The notes beneath the pieces were generated by a model, which saw nothing but the letters and a program-made list of their open reading frames with translations, made no database searches and was not told the DNA's origin. From contig NZ_LPZN01000015.1 in NCBI RefSeq assembly GCF_001646655.1, positions 62,000-125,999 of the forward strand: a DNA stretch of 64,000 bases. Direction: 5' to 3'. This stretch comes from Rhodococcus gordoniae. Its GTDB lineage: Bacteria > Actinomycetota > Actinomycetes > Mycobacteriales > Mycobacteriaceae. Positions 34,945 to 44,046 of this stretch are shown one piece after another; the first letter of the stretch is position 1; the number at the start of each line of letters is the position of its first letter. The position numbers and the translations under genes are program-made.

Positions 34945-37900
34945 ATGACCGAGACCGTGATCCGCGAGAGCGAACGAGTCCCGTACGACCTCGACGACCG
35001 ATACCGCTCGGGGTCCGGCACCGTGCTGCTCACCGGTGTCCAGGCGATCGCCCGGCTGTTCGTCGAACAACAGGTGCGTGCCATGCGGGAGGGCCGCCGG
35101 GTGGCGACCTTCGTCTCCGGATACCAGGGCAGCCCCCTCGGCGGTCTCGACAAGATGCTCCACGGCATGCCGAAGGTCCTCGCCGAGCACGACATCACCT
35201 TCGTGCCCGGATTCAACGAAGAACTCGCCGCCACCTCCGTGTGGGGAAGCCAGGGGCAGCTCGGCGCCGGCACACCGACCCACGACGGTGTCGTCGGCGT
35301 CTGGTACGGCAAGGGCCCCGGACTCGACCGCGCCACCGATGCCCTGCGCCACGCCAACATGTACGGGGTGAACCCGAACGGTGGCGTGCTGCTCATGGTG
35401 GGCGACGACCCGGCGTCGAAGTCGTCGACCGTCCCCGCCGTCAGCGAGCGGTCCCTCGCCGCGCTGGGCATCCCGGTGCTGTTCCCGCGCAACGCCGCCG
35501 AGATCGTCACGATGGGCCTGCACGGCGTCGCGCTCTCGCGCGCCTCGGGATGTCTCGTCGCCCTCAAGATCGTCGCGGACGTCGCCGACGGCGCGTGGTC
35601 CGTCGACGGCTCCATCTCCGATCTGCCCATCACGGTTCCCGCGATCGAATGGGAAGGAAAGCCCTTCGTCTACAAGCAGCGCCCCATGGCCGCACCCGGC
35701 GACAGCGTCATCGCCGAGGCCGACCTCTACGGCCCGCGGTGGAAGATCGTGCAGGAGTACGGCCGTCTCAACGGCCTCGACGTGATCGAGGTCGACCCGC
35801 CGCAGGCCCGCGTCGGCCTCGTCGCCACCGGCACCGCCTTCGACGCCCTGCGTCAAGCCCTGCTCGACCTCGGCGTCGACGACGCCGCGCTGCACCGCGC
35901 CGGCATCCGTCTGCTGCGCATCGGCATGCCGTACCCGATCGGACCCGAGATCGTCCGCGAATTCGCCCGCGGCCTGGACGAACTCATCGTGGTCGAGGAC
36001 AAGACCGCCTTCGTCGAGACCCAGATCCGCGAGATCCTCTACGGCACCGCCGGCGCCCCGCGGATCGTCGGCAAGAAGGATGCCGACGGCCGGCCGCTCG
36101 TGCCCGTCGACGGTGAGCTCACCGCCGGTCGTCTGCGCGGCCCGCTGCGCCGCGTGCTGCGCGGCCACGTCGAACTCGGTCCCGCACCCCTGCCGCAGCT
36201 GTCGCTCGAGGTGCTGTCGACCGCGCGCACCCCGTACTTCTGCAGCGGCTGCCCGCACAACCGCTCCACCGCCCTTCCCGAGGGGTCGATCGGCGGTGGG
36301 GGCATCGGCTGCCACACCCTGGTCACCCTGTCCGGCCGCAAGGACAGCGCTGTCACCGGCCTGACCCAGATGGGTGGCGAAGGTGCGCAGTGGATCGGCC
36401 AGGCACCGTTCACCGACATCGGTCACATGTTCCAGAACCTCGGCGACGGAACGTATTTCCACTCCGGCCAGCTCGCCGTGCAGGCATGCGTCGCCGCCGG
36501 GGTGAACATCACCTTCAAGCTGCTCTACAACGACGTCGTCGCGATGACCGGCGCACAGGACGCCGAAGGCGCCCTGAAGATCCCGGCGCTGACCCACAAG
36601 CTCACCACCGAGGGCGTCCGCAAGATCATCGTCTGCTCCGACGAGCCGAAGCGTCTGCGCAAGCGCACCCTCGCCCGCGGAACAGAGGTCTGGCACCGCG
36701 ACCGGCTCGACGAGGCACAGAAGCTGCTGCGCGAGATCGAGGGCGTCACCGTGCTCATCTACGACCAGCACTGCGCCGCCGACGCCCGCCGCCAGCGCAA
36801 ACGCGGCACCCTGCCCGCCCGCACCACCCGCGTCGTCATCAACGAAGCGGTGTGCGAGGGCTGCGGCGACTGCGGCGTCAAGAGCAACTGCCTGTCGGTG
36901 CAGCCGGTGGACACCGAGTTCGGTTCCAAGACCCGCATCGACCAGACCTCCTGCAACACCGACTACTCGTGCCTCGACGGCGACTGCCCGTCGTTCGTGA
37001 CAGTCGAGACCTCGCCCGGCAAGCCCGAGCGCCGCACGGCGCCGACCCCACCGCGGGTTCCGGACGCCGCCGTCGACACCCCCACCGGGACGAGCAACGT
37101 CTTCCTCGCGGGCATCGGCGGCACCGGCATCGTCACCGTCAACCAGGTACTCGCGACGGCCGCGCTGCGCGCCGGCTTCGAGGTGGAGTCGCTCGACCAG
37201 ATCGGCATGAGCCAGAAGGCCGGTCCGGTGGTCTCCCACCTGCGGTTCGCTGCCGACGGCCTCGAACCCGGCAACCGGGTCGGACCGGGCGGTGCCTCCG
37301 CTCTGCTCGCGCTCGACCTGCTCACCGCGACCGAGCCGAAGAACCTCGCGTACGCCGATCCCGCCCGGACCGTCGCGGTCGCGTCGACGAGTCGCGTCCC
37401 CACCGGCGACATGGTGTACGACCGCTCGGTCCGGCACCCGGACGAACAGGACCTGCTCGCCCGCCTCGACACCGCGACCCGCACGACCGTCGCGTTCGAC
37501 GCGCTCGCCGCGGCGCAGGAACTGTTCGGCGAAACCTCGGCCGCGAACTTCCTCGTCGTGGGCGCCGCCCACCAGCTCGGCGGACTGCGGATCCCGGCCG
37601 CCGCGATCGAGGAAGCGATCGAGATCAACGGAGTCGCAGTCGCGACGAACCTCGCCGCCTTCCGCTGGGGCCGGGTGGCCGTCGCCGATCCGGCCTCCTT
37701 CGCCGCCGCGACCGAACCGGCCCGCGCGGAGCGTGCCGCCACCGTCGCGCCGGAGCATCTGTTCGCCGGCACCACCTTCACCGGTGAGGTGGAGCGGCTC
37801 GTGCGGATCCGCGCCGCGTCCCTGATCGACTTCCAGAGCGAGGCCCTGGCCGCGCGCTACATCGAGCAGGTGCAGTCGGTGTGGGAGGCGGAACGGCGCG

Positions 37901-38403
37901 TCACCGAGCGCACCGAGTTCAGCGAGGCCGTCGCCCGCGGGCTCTTCAAGTTCACCGCCTACAAGGACGAATACGAGGTCGCCCGGATGCTCGTCGACCC
38001 GGTCTTCCTCGACGAGGTCCAGGGCCAGGTCCCCGGCGGCCACAAGCTCACCTATCGTCTGCACCCGCCCGTGCTGCGTGCACTCGGCCGGGACAAGAAG
38101 GTCGGCTTCGGACCGAAATCGCATGTCGCGCTGAAGGCCCTGGCCAAGGCCAAGGGTCTGCGCGGTACCAAGCTCGATCCCTTCGGCTACGCCCACGTCC
38201 GGCGCGTCGAGCGTGCCCTGCTCGCCCACTACACCGCCACCATCCGGCGGCTCGCCGCCGACCTGGACGTCGATTCCTACGACCGCGCCGTGGAGATCGC
38301 GGCACTGCCCGACACGGTGCGCGGTTACGAGGACGTCAAGCTCCGCTCCGTGGAGCAGTACCGGACCCGTCTCGCCGAACTCGGCGTCGACACCGAGTTC
38401 TGA
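34945..38403 (+). CDS. Fused indolepyruvate:ferredoxin oxidoreductase
   Basis: A 1152-residue fused 2-oxoacid:ferredoxin oxidoreductase that decarboxylates aryl-pyruvates (indolepyruvate, phenylpyruvate) to acyl-CoA using TPP and iron-sulfur clusters. In order: an N-terminal IorA-like region (LTGVQAIARLFVEQQ), FCSGCPHN near residue 433, the TPP part with GGGGIGCHTL and GGEGAQWIG, an iron-sulfur region near residue 637 (CEGCGDCG, later CLDGDCPSF), and the gamma domain near residue 722 (GIGGTGIVTVNQVL). Length matches the large fused form of Actinobacteria and Proteobacteria. The amino-acid dehydrogenase gene follows after 53 bases, so the pair could take aromatic or branched amino acids to acyl-CoA. 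Confidence 0.92.
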   Translation: MTETVIRESERVPYDLDDRYRSGSGTVLLTGVQAIARLFVEQQVRAMREGRRVATFVSGYQGSPLGGLDKMLHGMPKVLAEHDITFVPGFNEELAATSVWGSQGQLGAGTPTHDGVVGVWYGKGPGLDRATDALRHANMYGVNPNGGVLLMVGDDPASKSSTVPAVSERSLAALGIPVLFPRNAAEIVTMGLHGVALSRASGCLVALKIVADVADGAWSVDGSISDLPITVPAIEWEGKPFVYKQRPMAAPGDSVIAEADLYGPRWKIVQEYGRLNGLDVIEVDPPQARVGLVATGTAFDALRQALLDLGVDDAALHRAGIRLLRIGMPYPIGPEIVREFARGLDELIVVEDKTAFVETQIREILYGTAGAPRIVGKKDADGRPLVPVDGELTAGRLRGPLRRVLRGHVELGPAPLPQLSLEVLSTARTPYFCSGCPHNRSTALPEGSIGGGGIGCHTLVTLSGRKDSAVTGLTQMGGEGAQWIGQAPFTDIGHMFQNLGDGTYFHSGQLAVQACVAAGVNITFKLLYNDVVAMTGAQDAEGALKIPALTHKLTTEGVRKIIVCSDEPKRLRKRTLARGTEVWHRDRLDEAQKLLREIEGVTVLIYDQHCAADARRQRKRGTLPARTTRVVINEAVCEGCGDCGVKSNCLSVQPVDTEFGSKTRIDQTSCNTDYSCLDGDCPSFVTVETSPGKPERRTAPTPPRVPDAAVDTPTGTSNVFLAGIGGTGIVTVNQVLATAALRAGFEVESLDQIGMSQKAGPVVSHLRFAADGLEPGNRVGPGGASALLALDLLTATEPKNLAYADPARTVAVASTSRVPTGDMVYDRSVRHPDEQDLLARLDTATRTTVAFDALAAAQELFGETSAANFLVVGAAHQLGGLRIPAAAIEEAIEINGVAVATNLAAFRWGRVAVADPASFAAATEPARAERAATVAPEHLFAGTTFTGEVERLVRIRAASLIDFQSEALAARYIEQVQSVWEAERRVTERTEFSEAVARGLFKFTAYKDEYEVARMLVDPVFLDEVQGQVPGGHKLTYRLHPPVLRALGRDKKVGFGPKSHVALKALAKAKGLRGTKLDPFGYAHVRRVERALLAHYTATIRRLAADLDVDSYDRAVEIAALPDTVRGYEDVKLRSVEQYRTRLAELGVDTEF

Positions 38404-38456
38404 GCCGACACCGACTTCCGATTCGTACAAGTCTTCTGCTGGAAAGGAACACACGC

Positions 38457-39542
38457 GTGACCACCTCGATTGCCGCCCACCCCGACACCGGACCCGCCTC
38501 GGGGGTCTTCGGCCGATCCCGCCGCCTCACCGACCGTCCGCACGAGCAGGTCGTCTTCCATCAGGACGCCGAAACCGGACTGCGAGCGATCGTCGCGATC
38601 CATTCCACGGCCCTCGGCCCGGCCCTCGGTGGAACCCGCTTCTACCCGTACGCAGACGAGGCCACGGCCCTCGAGGACGTGCTGCGCCTGTCGTGGGGCA
38701 TGACCTACAAGGCGGCGGTGTCGGGTGTGGATCTCGGTGGTGGCAAGGCCGTCATCATCGGCGATCCGAAGACGGACAAGAACGACGAACTGCTCGCCGC
38801 CTACGGGCGATTCGTCGAATCCCTCGGTGGTCGCTACATCACCGCCGCCGATGTCGGAACCCGCGCGGAGGACCTCGACGTGGTGGGCCGGCACACCGCC
38901 CACGCGGTGGGGCGCACCGTCGCGGCCGGTGGATCCGGCGACAGCTCACCGCTCACGGCCCTCGGTGTCTTCCAGGCCATGCGGGCGGGAGCCCGGACCG
39001 TCTGGGGCGAAACGACTCTCGCGGGTCGCACGGTCGGCGTCGAGGGGCTCGGGAAGGTCGGATACGAGCTCGTGAAGCTGCTCGTCGCCGACGGGGCCGA
39101 GGTGATCGTCTCCGACGTCAACCCCGCCGCCGTCGCCCGGGTGCTCGACGAGTTCCCGGCGCAGGTCGCCGACAGTGTCGTCGCCTCCTCCGCCGAGGTG
39201 TACGCGCCGTGCGCGCTCGGCGGCACGCTCACCCCGTCGACGGCGTCCCTCCTCGACGCGCGGCTCGTGTGCGGTGCGGCCAACAACCAGCTCGCCGTGC
39301 CGGAGGTGGAGAACATCCTCGGCGAGCGCGGAATCGTCTGGGTGCCCGACTATGTCGCGAACGCGGGCGGCCTGATCCAGGTCGCCGGTGAGGTCGACGG
39401 ATCGGACGCCGAGGTCGTCCGCGGACGCGTGGAGTCGATCTTCGACCGCACCACCGAGATCTTCGACGTCTCCGGCACTCTCGGCGTCACGCCGGGTGCC
39501 GCCGCGAATCGGATCGCCGAGCGTCGCATCGATACTGCCTGA
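38457..39542 (+). CDS. Leu/Phe/Val-type amino acid dehydrogenase
   Basis: A 361-residue NAD-dependent amino acid dehydrogenase of the Glu/Leu/Phe/Val family, which oxidatively deaminates an amino acid to the 2-oxoacid. The substrate domain shows GPALGGTRFYPY and the catalytic Lys in GGGKAVIIGDP after MTYKAAVSGVD; the Rossmann domain has VGVEGLGKVGYELVKLL; AANNQLAVPE and PDYVANAGGLIQ follow. GTG 38457 has AAAGGA upstream. Length and layout match rhodococcal phenylalanine dehydrogenase and Streptomyces valine dehydrogenase. Coupling to the indolepyruvate oxidoreductase favours an aromatic substrate, but specificity is not proven. Confidence 0.88.
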   Translation: MTTSIAAHPDTGPASGVFGRSRRLTDRPHEQVVFHQDAETGLRAIVAIHSTALGPALGGTRFYPYADEATALEDVLRLSWGMTYKAAVSGVDLGGGKAVIIGDPKTDKNDELLAAYGRFVESLGGRYITAADVGTRAEDLDVVGRHTAHAVGRTVAAGGSGDSSPLTALGVFQAMRAGARTVWGETTLAGRTVGVEGLGKVGYELVKLLVADGAEVIVSDVNPAAVARVLDEFPAQVADSVVASSAEVYAPCALGGTLTPSTASLLDARLVCGAANNQLAVPEVENILGERGIVWVPDYVANAGGLIQVAGEVDGSDAEVVRGRVESIFDRTTEIFDVSGTLGVTPGAAANRIAERRIDTA

Positions 39543-39555
39543 TCCGCACAGGGGA

Positions 39556-39589
39556 ACAAGGGGAGGCGCCGCGCGGTGCCTCCCCTTGT
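39556..39589. terminator. Bidirectional terminator
   Basis: Perfect 12-base arms ACAAGGGGAGGC (39556-39567) and GCCTCCCCTTGT (39578-39589), 14 bases after the dehydrogenase stop and facing the end of the convergent Lrp gene. Confidence 0.85.
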
Positions 39590-39645
39590 CGTGTCTTCGG
39601 GCCGTGCTGTCGGTGTCGGCCGGGCTGTCGGTGTCGGTCGTGCCG

Positions 39646-40152
39646 TCAGGGGTTGCCGGGCGAGGACGAGCGGCCGTGTCCGGCGTCGCGGGTGATGTGT
39701 TCGACGAGCGGCTGAGTCCGGTACGGGATCGGCGTGGTGAGGGCGAGGGTCGTGGTGGTGTGGGCGACGCCCTCGATGGCGTGGATGCGTTCGAGTACCA
39801 GCAGCAGATCTTCCTGGGATTGCGCGGCCATCCGGATCAGGAGGTCCTCCCGGCCCGTCGTCGCATGTACCTCCAGGACCTCCGGAAAGCGCCCCAGCTG
39901 GGCGATCACGTGACCCATGCGGGCCTGCACGAGCTCGGCACCGATGAACGCCTGCAGCGGTACGCCCAGCTTCGGCAGGTCGACGACCGGCCGGTATCCG
40001 GTGACGGCACCGGACTCCTCGAGTTTCTTGATCCGCGACTGCACGGTGTTACGGGCGACGCCGAGTTTCGCCGACAGGTCGACGATCCCTGCGCGGGGGT
40101 TGCGAGTGAGCTCTCCGAGGAGAGCTGCGTCGAGCCGGTCGAGACTGAACAC
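39646..40152 (-). CDS. Lrp/AsnC-family regulator
   Basis: A 168-residue feast/famine regulator. The N-terminal helix-turn-helix (LDAALLGELTRNPRAGIVDLSAKLGVARNTVQSR, given here in parts: LGVARNTVQSRIKKLE is the recognition region) is followed by the RAM effector domain with GVPLQAFIGAEL and HATTGREDLLIRMAA. It binds amino acids and would control the divergent APC permease and perhaps the dehydrogenase and oxidoreductase genes. A 13-base perfect palindrome GAGCATAATGCTC lies 38 bases before its start. Confidence 0.9.
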   Translation of the reverse strand: MFSLDRLDAALLGELTRNPRAGIVDLSAKLGVARNTVQSRIKKLEESGAVTGYRPVVDLPKLGVPLQAFIGAELVQARMGHVIAQLGRFPEVLEVHATTGREDLLIRMAAQSQEDLLLVLERIHAIEGVAHTTTTLALTTPIPYRTQPLVEHITRDAGHGRSSSPGNP

Positions 40153-40372
40153 GATGACACCCTTTCTGTTGTGATGCGCGTCACTGCTCGAGCATAATGC
40201 TCAGCCGAGCAGAAAGATATTGACACTTCATCAGCCAGTGCCATGATTGCTGAATCAAATGCTCATGCAAACACGCACTGCTGCAACGTAATGCATCGCG
40301 CGACGTGAGCGACATGCCTTCCCTGCCCGGACCGGGCGTGGCGGGCGCCGCAATCACCCCGAGGAGCACACA
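40153..40372. promoter_or_regulatory. Divergent regulatory region of lrp and APC permease
   Basis: A 220-base region. It contains the palindrome GAGCATAATGCTC (40190-40202), a likely Lrp-type site, and TTGACA (40220-40225) with a weak -10 candidate ATGATT 17 bases later on the plus strand. The repeated words TGCTC, GCTGAATC and TGCTCATGC through 40190-40275 suggest several protein-binding sites, as is usual for Lrp. The ribosome binding site GAGGAG lies just before ATG 40373. Confidence 0.55.
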
Positions 40373-41908
<1,536 letters not shown>

Positions 41909-41920
41909 ATCGGTTGCCCC

Positions 41921-41957
41921 CGAGCCCGCCCGCGCCGAACAGGTGCGGGCGGGCTCG
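41921..41957 (+). terminator. Terminator after APC permease
   Basis: Perfect 13-base arms CGAGCCCGCCCGC (41921-41933) and GCGGGCGGGCTCG (41945-41957), 12 bases past the stop. Confidence 0.88.
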
Positions 41958-42184
41958 TGTGTTCGGGAGGTTGCGGGTATCGGCGAGGAGGAGACCGGAC
42001 GCCGTCCGGTCGCGACACCGAACGGAGGACGGAACCGAAGTGAGATCTATGCACGCGGGTGAGCAGATTGATCTATGCTGTGATCGGCGCCGCAGAGACG
42101 AGGGTCACAGGGCTCGCCGGACGTTTCGTTCGAATACAGGACGAACTCGGTGTCCGGCACCGACTACCCTTCGATCTGCCCTTG

Positions 42185-42311
42185 TCGTCGGGGAGGCCGA
42201 CAGGGGAAGGCCCCGCCAGCGATTCGAGGGGAGGAGCCGGCGGGGCCTCGCGCTGTATCTCCTGTGTCGGGGAGGACTTTCGGGAGACACGGCCACCTAC
42301 GCCGTGGCCGT
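42185..42311 (-). ncRNA. Cluster of four hairpins with C-rich (CCTCC) loops, candidate small RNA
   Basis: The 443-base gap 41958-42400 has no convincing gene but holds a compact run of inverted repeats: GTCGG-GGAGG-CCGAC (about 42187-42202), AGGCCCCGCC / GGCGGGGCCT (42208-42217 / 42239-42248), GTGTC / GACAC (42264-42268 / 42286-42290) and ACGGCCAC / GTGGCCGT (42289-42296 / 42304-42311). Read on the minus strand three loops contain CCTCC or CTCCTCCCC, complementary to ribosome binding sites. That layout recalls the actinobacterial 6C RNA class but without a run of six C. It could also be the 3-prime end of the minus-strand gene at 42401-42790. Strand is inferred. Confidence 0.4.
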
Positions 42312-42400
42312 CTTGGAGCTTAGGTGACGACCTGGGCGGTCGTCCAGAGTCGATACTGAAACGAGACCTGAGAAATTTTCTCGGGCTCGAACCGAGATGC

Positions 42401-42790
42401 TCATCCTGCTTTGCGGCGGAACGAGTCCGTCTCGGCGTCGCTCCTGGCCGGAAAGACGGCGGTGGGCATGGCGCGGGACCCGTCCGGATGCCCACGGTAC
42501 GACGACGGTCGCGGCGCGCGCCGACGTCGTCGACGGTTCCGCAACGTCCAGAATCCCCAGGCTGCGATGCACACACCCACTCCGGAGAGCAGGTCTGCCT
42601 CGGTCAATCCGTGATTCGGCGTCACCGAGTACAGCACGCGACCCTCGAGGGGGGCGTTCATCAGTACCCAGAGTCCGGAGGCGACGAGCGCAGCCGAGCT
42701 CGACAGCAGATGCGGGCGCGACAGGCACCAGGTCGACGCGGCGAACAGCGAGCACATGGCGACGAGCGAGTAGAACACCGCATTCTGCAC
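42401..42790 (-). CDS. Small membrane protein with basic tail
   Basis: A 129-residue protein starting at GTG 42790, which has GAGAGGAG six bases upstream. Three hydrophobic segments (about residues 3-20, 28-45 and 62-78) are followed by a strongly basic stretch (TLRNRRRRRRAPRP) and a hydrophilic tail. It looks like a small polytopic inner-membrane protein. No family is recognised. It is alone on the minus strand, with the hairpin cluster behind it. Confidence 0.62.
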   Translation of the reverse strand: MQNAVFYSLVAMCSLFAASTWCLSRPHLLSSSAALVASGLWVLMNAPLEGRVLYSVTPNHGLTEADLLSGVGVCIAAWGFWTLRNRRRRRRAPRPSSYRGHPDGSRAMPTAVFPARSDAETDSFRRKAG

Positions 42791-42951
42791 GGTCGACTCC
42801 TCTCGCTCCAGCCGGATATCGATCCACTGTACTGGCGGAGGAGCCGGGGATACCGAGTCGCAGGTGGTGACTCTCGCAACAGGAGTATCAGCGCAACGGC
42901 AGGAGTTGCAGGGTGACCGTCGTCGGGGCGAGTGGCCGGTCGGGAGACGCC

Positions 42952-43626
42952 CTACTCCGGGCGTGGTGTCTCCGCGAACGAGTCGCGCTGCTCGACCATC
43001 CACACCGGGGCGATGAAGATGCCTTCCGCCTCCACGCAGATTCCCTCGGCGTCGGCGACGTGCCCGACGACGAACGCCTTACGCCCCTCGACGCGGTCGA
43101 GTTTCGCCTCCACGTGCACAGCGCCGAGTGGAGTGCGTTTGCGGTAACGAACGGTGAGCGTGCCCGTCATCCCGGGGTGTCCCGAGAGGCGCGCGGCGTC
43201 ACCGAGGATCTGGTCGAGCAGCAATGCGGAGACTCCGCCGTGGACGTGCCCGGCCGGTCCCTCGTAGATCGGACCGAGGTGGATGTCCGCCCATACGCGG
43301 CCGTCGGCGTCCTCGTGGAGTTCGCCGATCGGCGCGATCGCGTTGCGCAGACCGATTGCGGCGTTGCCCCAATTGCGGAAGCGGCCGGAGTCGTTGAAGC
43401 GGGTGCCGTACGGGCCGTCCTCCCGGTCGCATCCGAGGATCTCGCGGGCGGCAGCGAGGTGCTCGCGTGCCCGCGCGACGTCGTCGGCGTCCGCGCGCGT
43501 CTGCAGTGCGAGCTGGATCAGCTCACGCACGTCCTTGGTGAGCGGGCCGTAGGTGGCCTTCTGCCGGTCGATTTCCTCGTCGGACAATCCGTCATGGACG
43601 TAGAGCTCGAGCATGGAATCGGTCAT
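42952..43626 (-). CDS. PaaI-like hotdog-fold thioesterase
   Basis: A 224-residue acyl-CoA thioesterase of the PaaI/4HBT superfamily. An N-terminal helical part of about 100 residues precedes the hotdog domain, where the catalytic segment YEGPAGHVHGGVSALLLDQILGDAA carries HGG and the acidic residue, followed by MTGTLTVRYRKRTPLG. It would hydrolyse a CoA thioester in the cytoplasm. It stands alone; the 420 bases in front of it are shared with the KimA-like gene. Confidence 0.85.
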   Translation of the reverse strand: MTDSMLELYVHDGLSDEEIDRQKATYGPLTKDVRELIQLALQTRADADDVARAREHLAAAREILGCDREDGPYGTRFNDSGRFRNWGNAAIGLRNAIAPIGELHEDADGRVWADIHLGPIYEGPAGHVHGGVSALLLDQILGDAARLSGHPGMTGTLTVRYRKRTPLGAVHVEAKLDRVEGRKAFVVGHVADAEGICVEAEGIFIAPVWMVEQRDSFAETPRPE

Positions 43627-43762
43627 CAGGGTCTCCGGGATCGTGAGCGTGGTGAAGGAAATCAGTCGACCGCGCGCACTGTCGGTGAGTCAAGCTCCGC
43701 TGCCGCTGCACGGGAACTCCGCAGATTGCGTGAACGGACCGCTCGGTACGGAAGTGGGTGAA

Positions 43763-43887
43763 CCCGCCATGGGCGGGAACAGGATGAGAGAACCCCGTCG
43801 GCCAACGAGGGGAGGGGCCGACGGGGTCCGTCCGTGCCGAGTCAAAAGGGGAGGAGACCCGACACGCTTTGTTGCGAGGAGCAACAA
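43763..43887. promoter_or_regulatory. Structured leader between thioesterase and KimA-like gene
   Basis: The 420-base gap 43627-44046 has no gene. It contains three inverted repeats in a row: CCCGCC / GGCGGG (43763-43768 / 43772-43777), ACCCCGTCGGCC / GGCCGACGGGGT (43792-43803 / 43816-43827) with loop AACGAGGGGAGG, and TTGTTGC / GCAACAA (43869-43875 / 43881-43887). The second loop shares the ten bases CGAGGGGAGG with the big hairpin at 42208-42248. On the plus strand this could be an attenuating leader of the potassium transporter gene; on the minus strand a leader of the thioesterase gene. I did not recognise the c-di-AMP (ydaO) aptamer. Confidence 0.45.
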
Positions 43888-44046
43888 CGTCTTTACGTTA
43901 TCGACGATTGTGTCATCTGCCAACCTCGCCAATGGGTGATCGACGGGGTGAAATTCGCCCGATCCGCACCCCTGGCGAGCGTCGTAAGACAAGCGTACCG
44001 TTCGCTTCTGCGTGCGCGGGTATGCGCCGGACAGGAGTCGGTGGTC

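Noticed and set aside
34786..38454. A 1222-codon open frame on the minus strand opposite the indolepyruvate oxidoreductase gene
   Set aside because: It is an antisense shadow caused by the G/C-rich third positions of the plus-strand gene; the product is Gly/Val/Asp/Arg-rich and has no domain pattern.
39595..39650. Short tandem GTCGGTGTCGG repeats after the terminator
   Set aside because: Only two or three imperfect copies, most likely simple sequence drift in a convergent intergenic spacer.
42380..42410. A sequence like a tRNA T-arm (GGTTCGAGCCC) on the minus strand
   Set aside because: The flanks do not form an acceptor stem, D-arm or anticodon arm, and the segment runs into the coding end of a small membrane gene.
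42059..42916. A 285-codon plus-strand frame over the hairpin cluster and the small membrane gene
   Set aside because: The product is low in hydrophobic order and Arg/Gly/Ser-rich, has no good ribosome binding site, and covers an antisense real gene.
43627..44046. c-di-AMP (ydaO-yuaA) riboswitch before the KimA-like gene
   Set aside because: The conserved boxes of the aptamer were not found by eye; only generic hairpins are visible.
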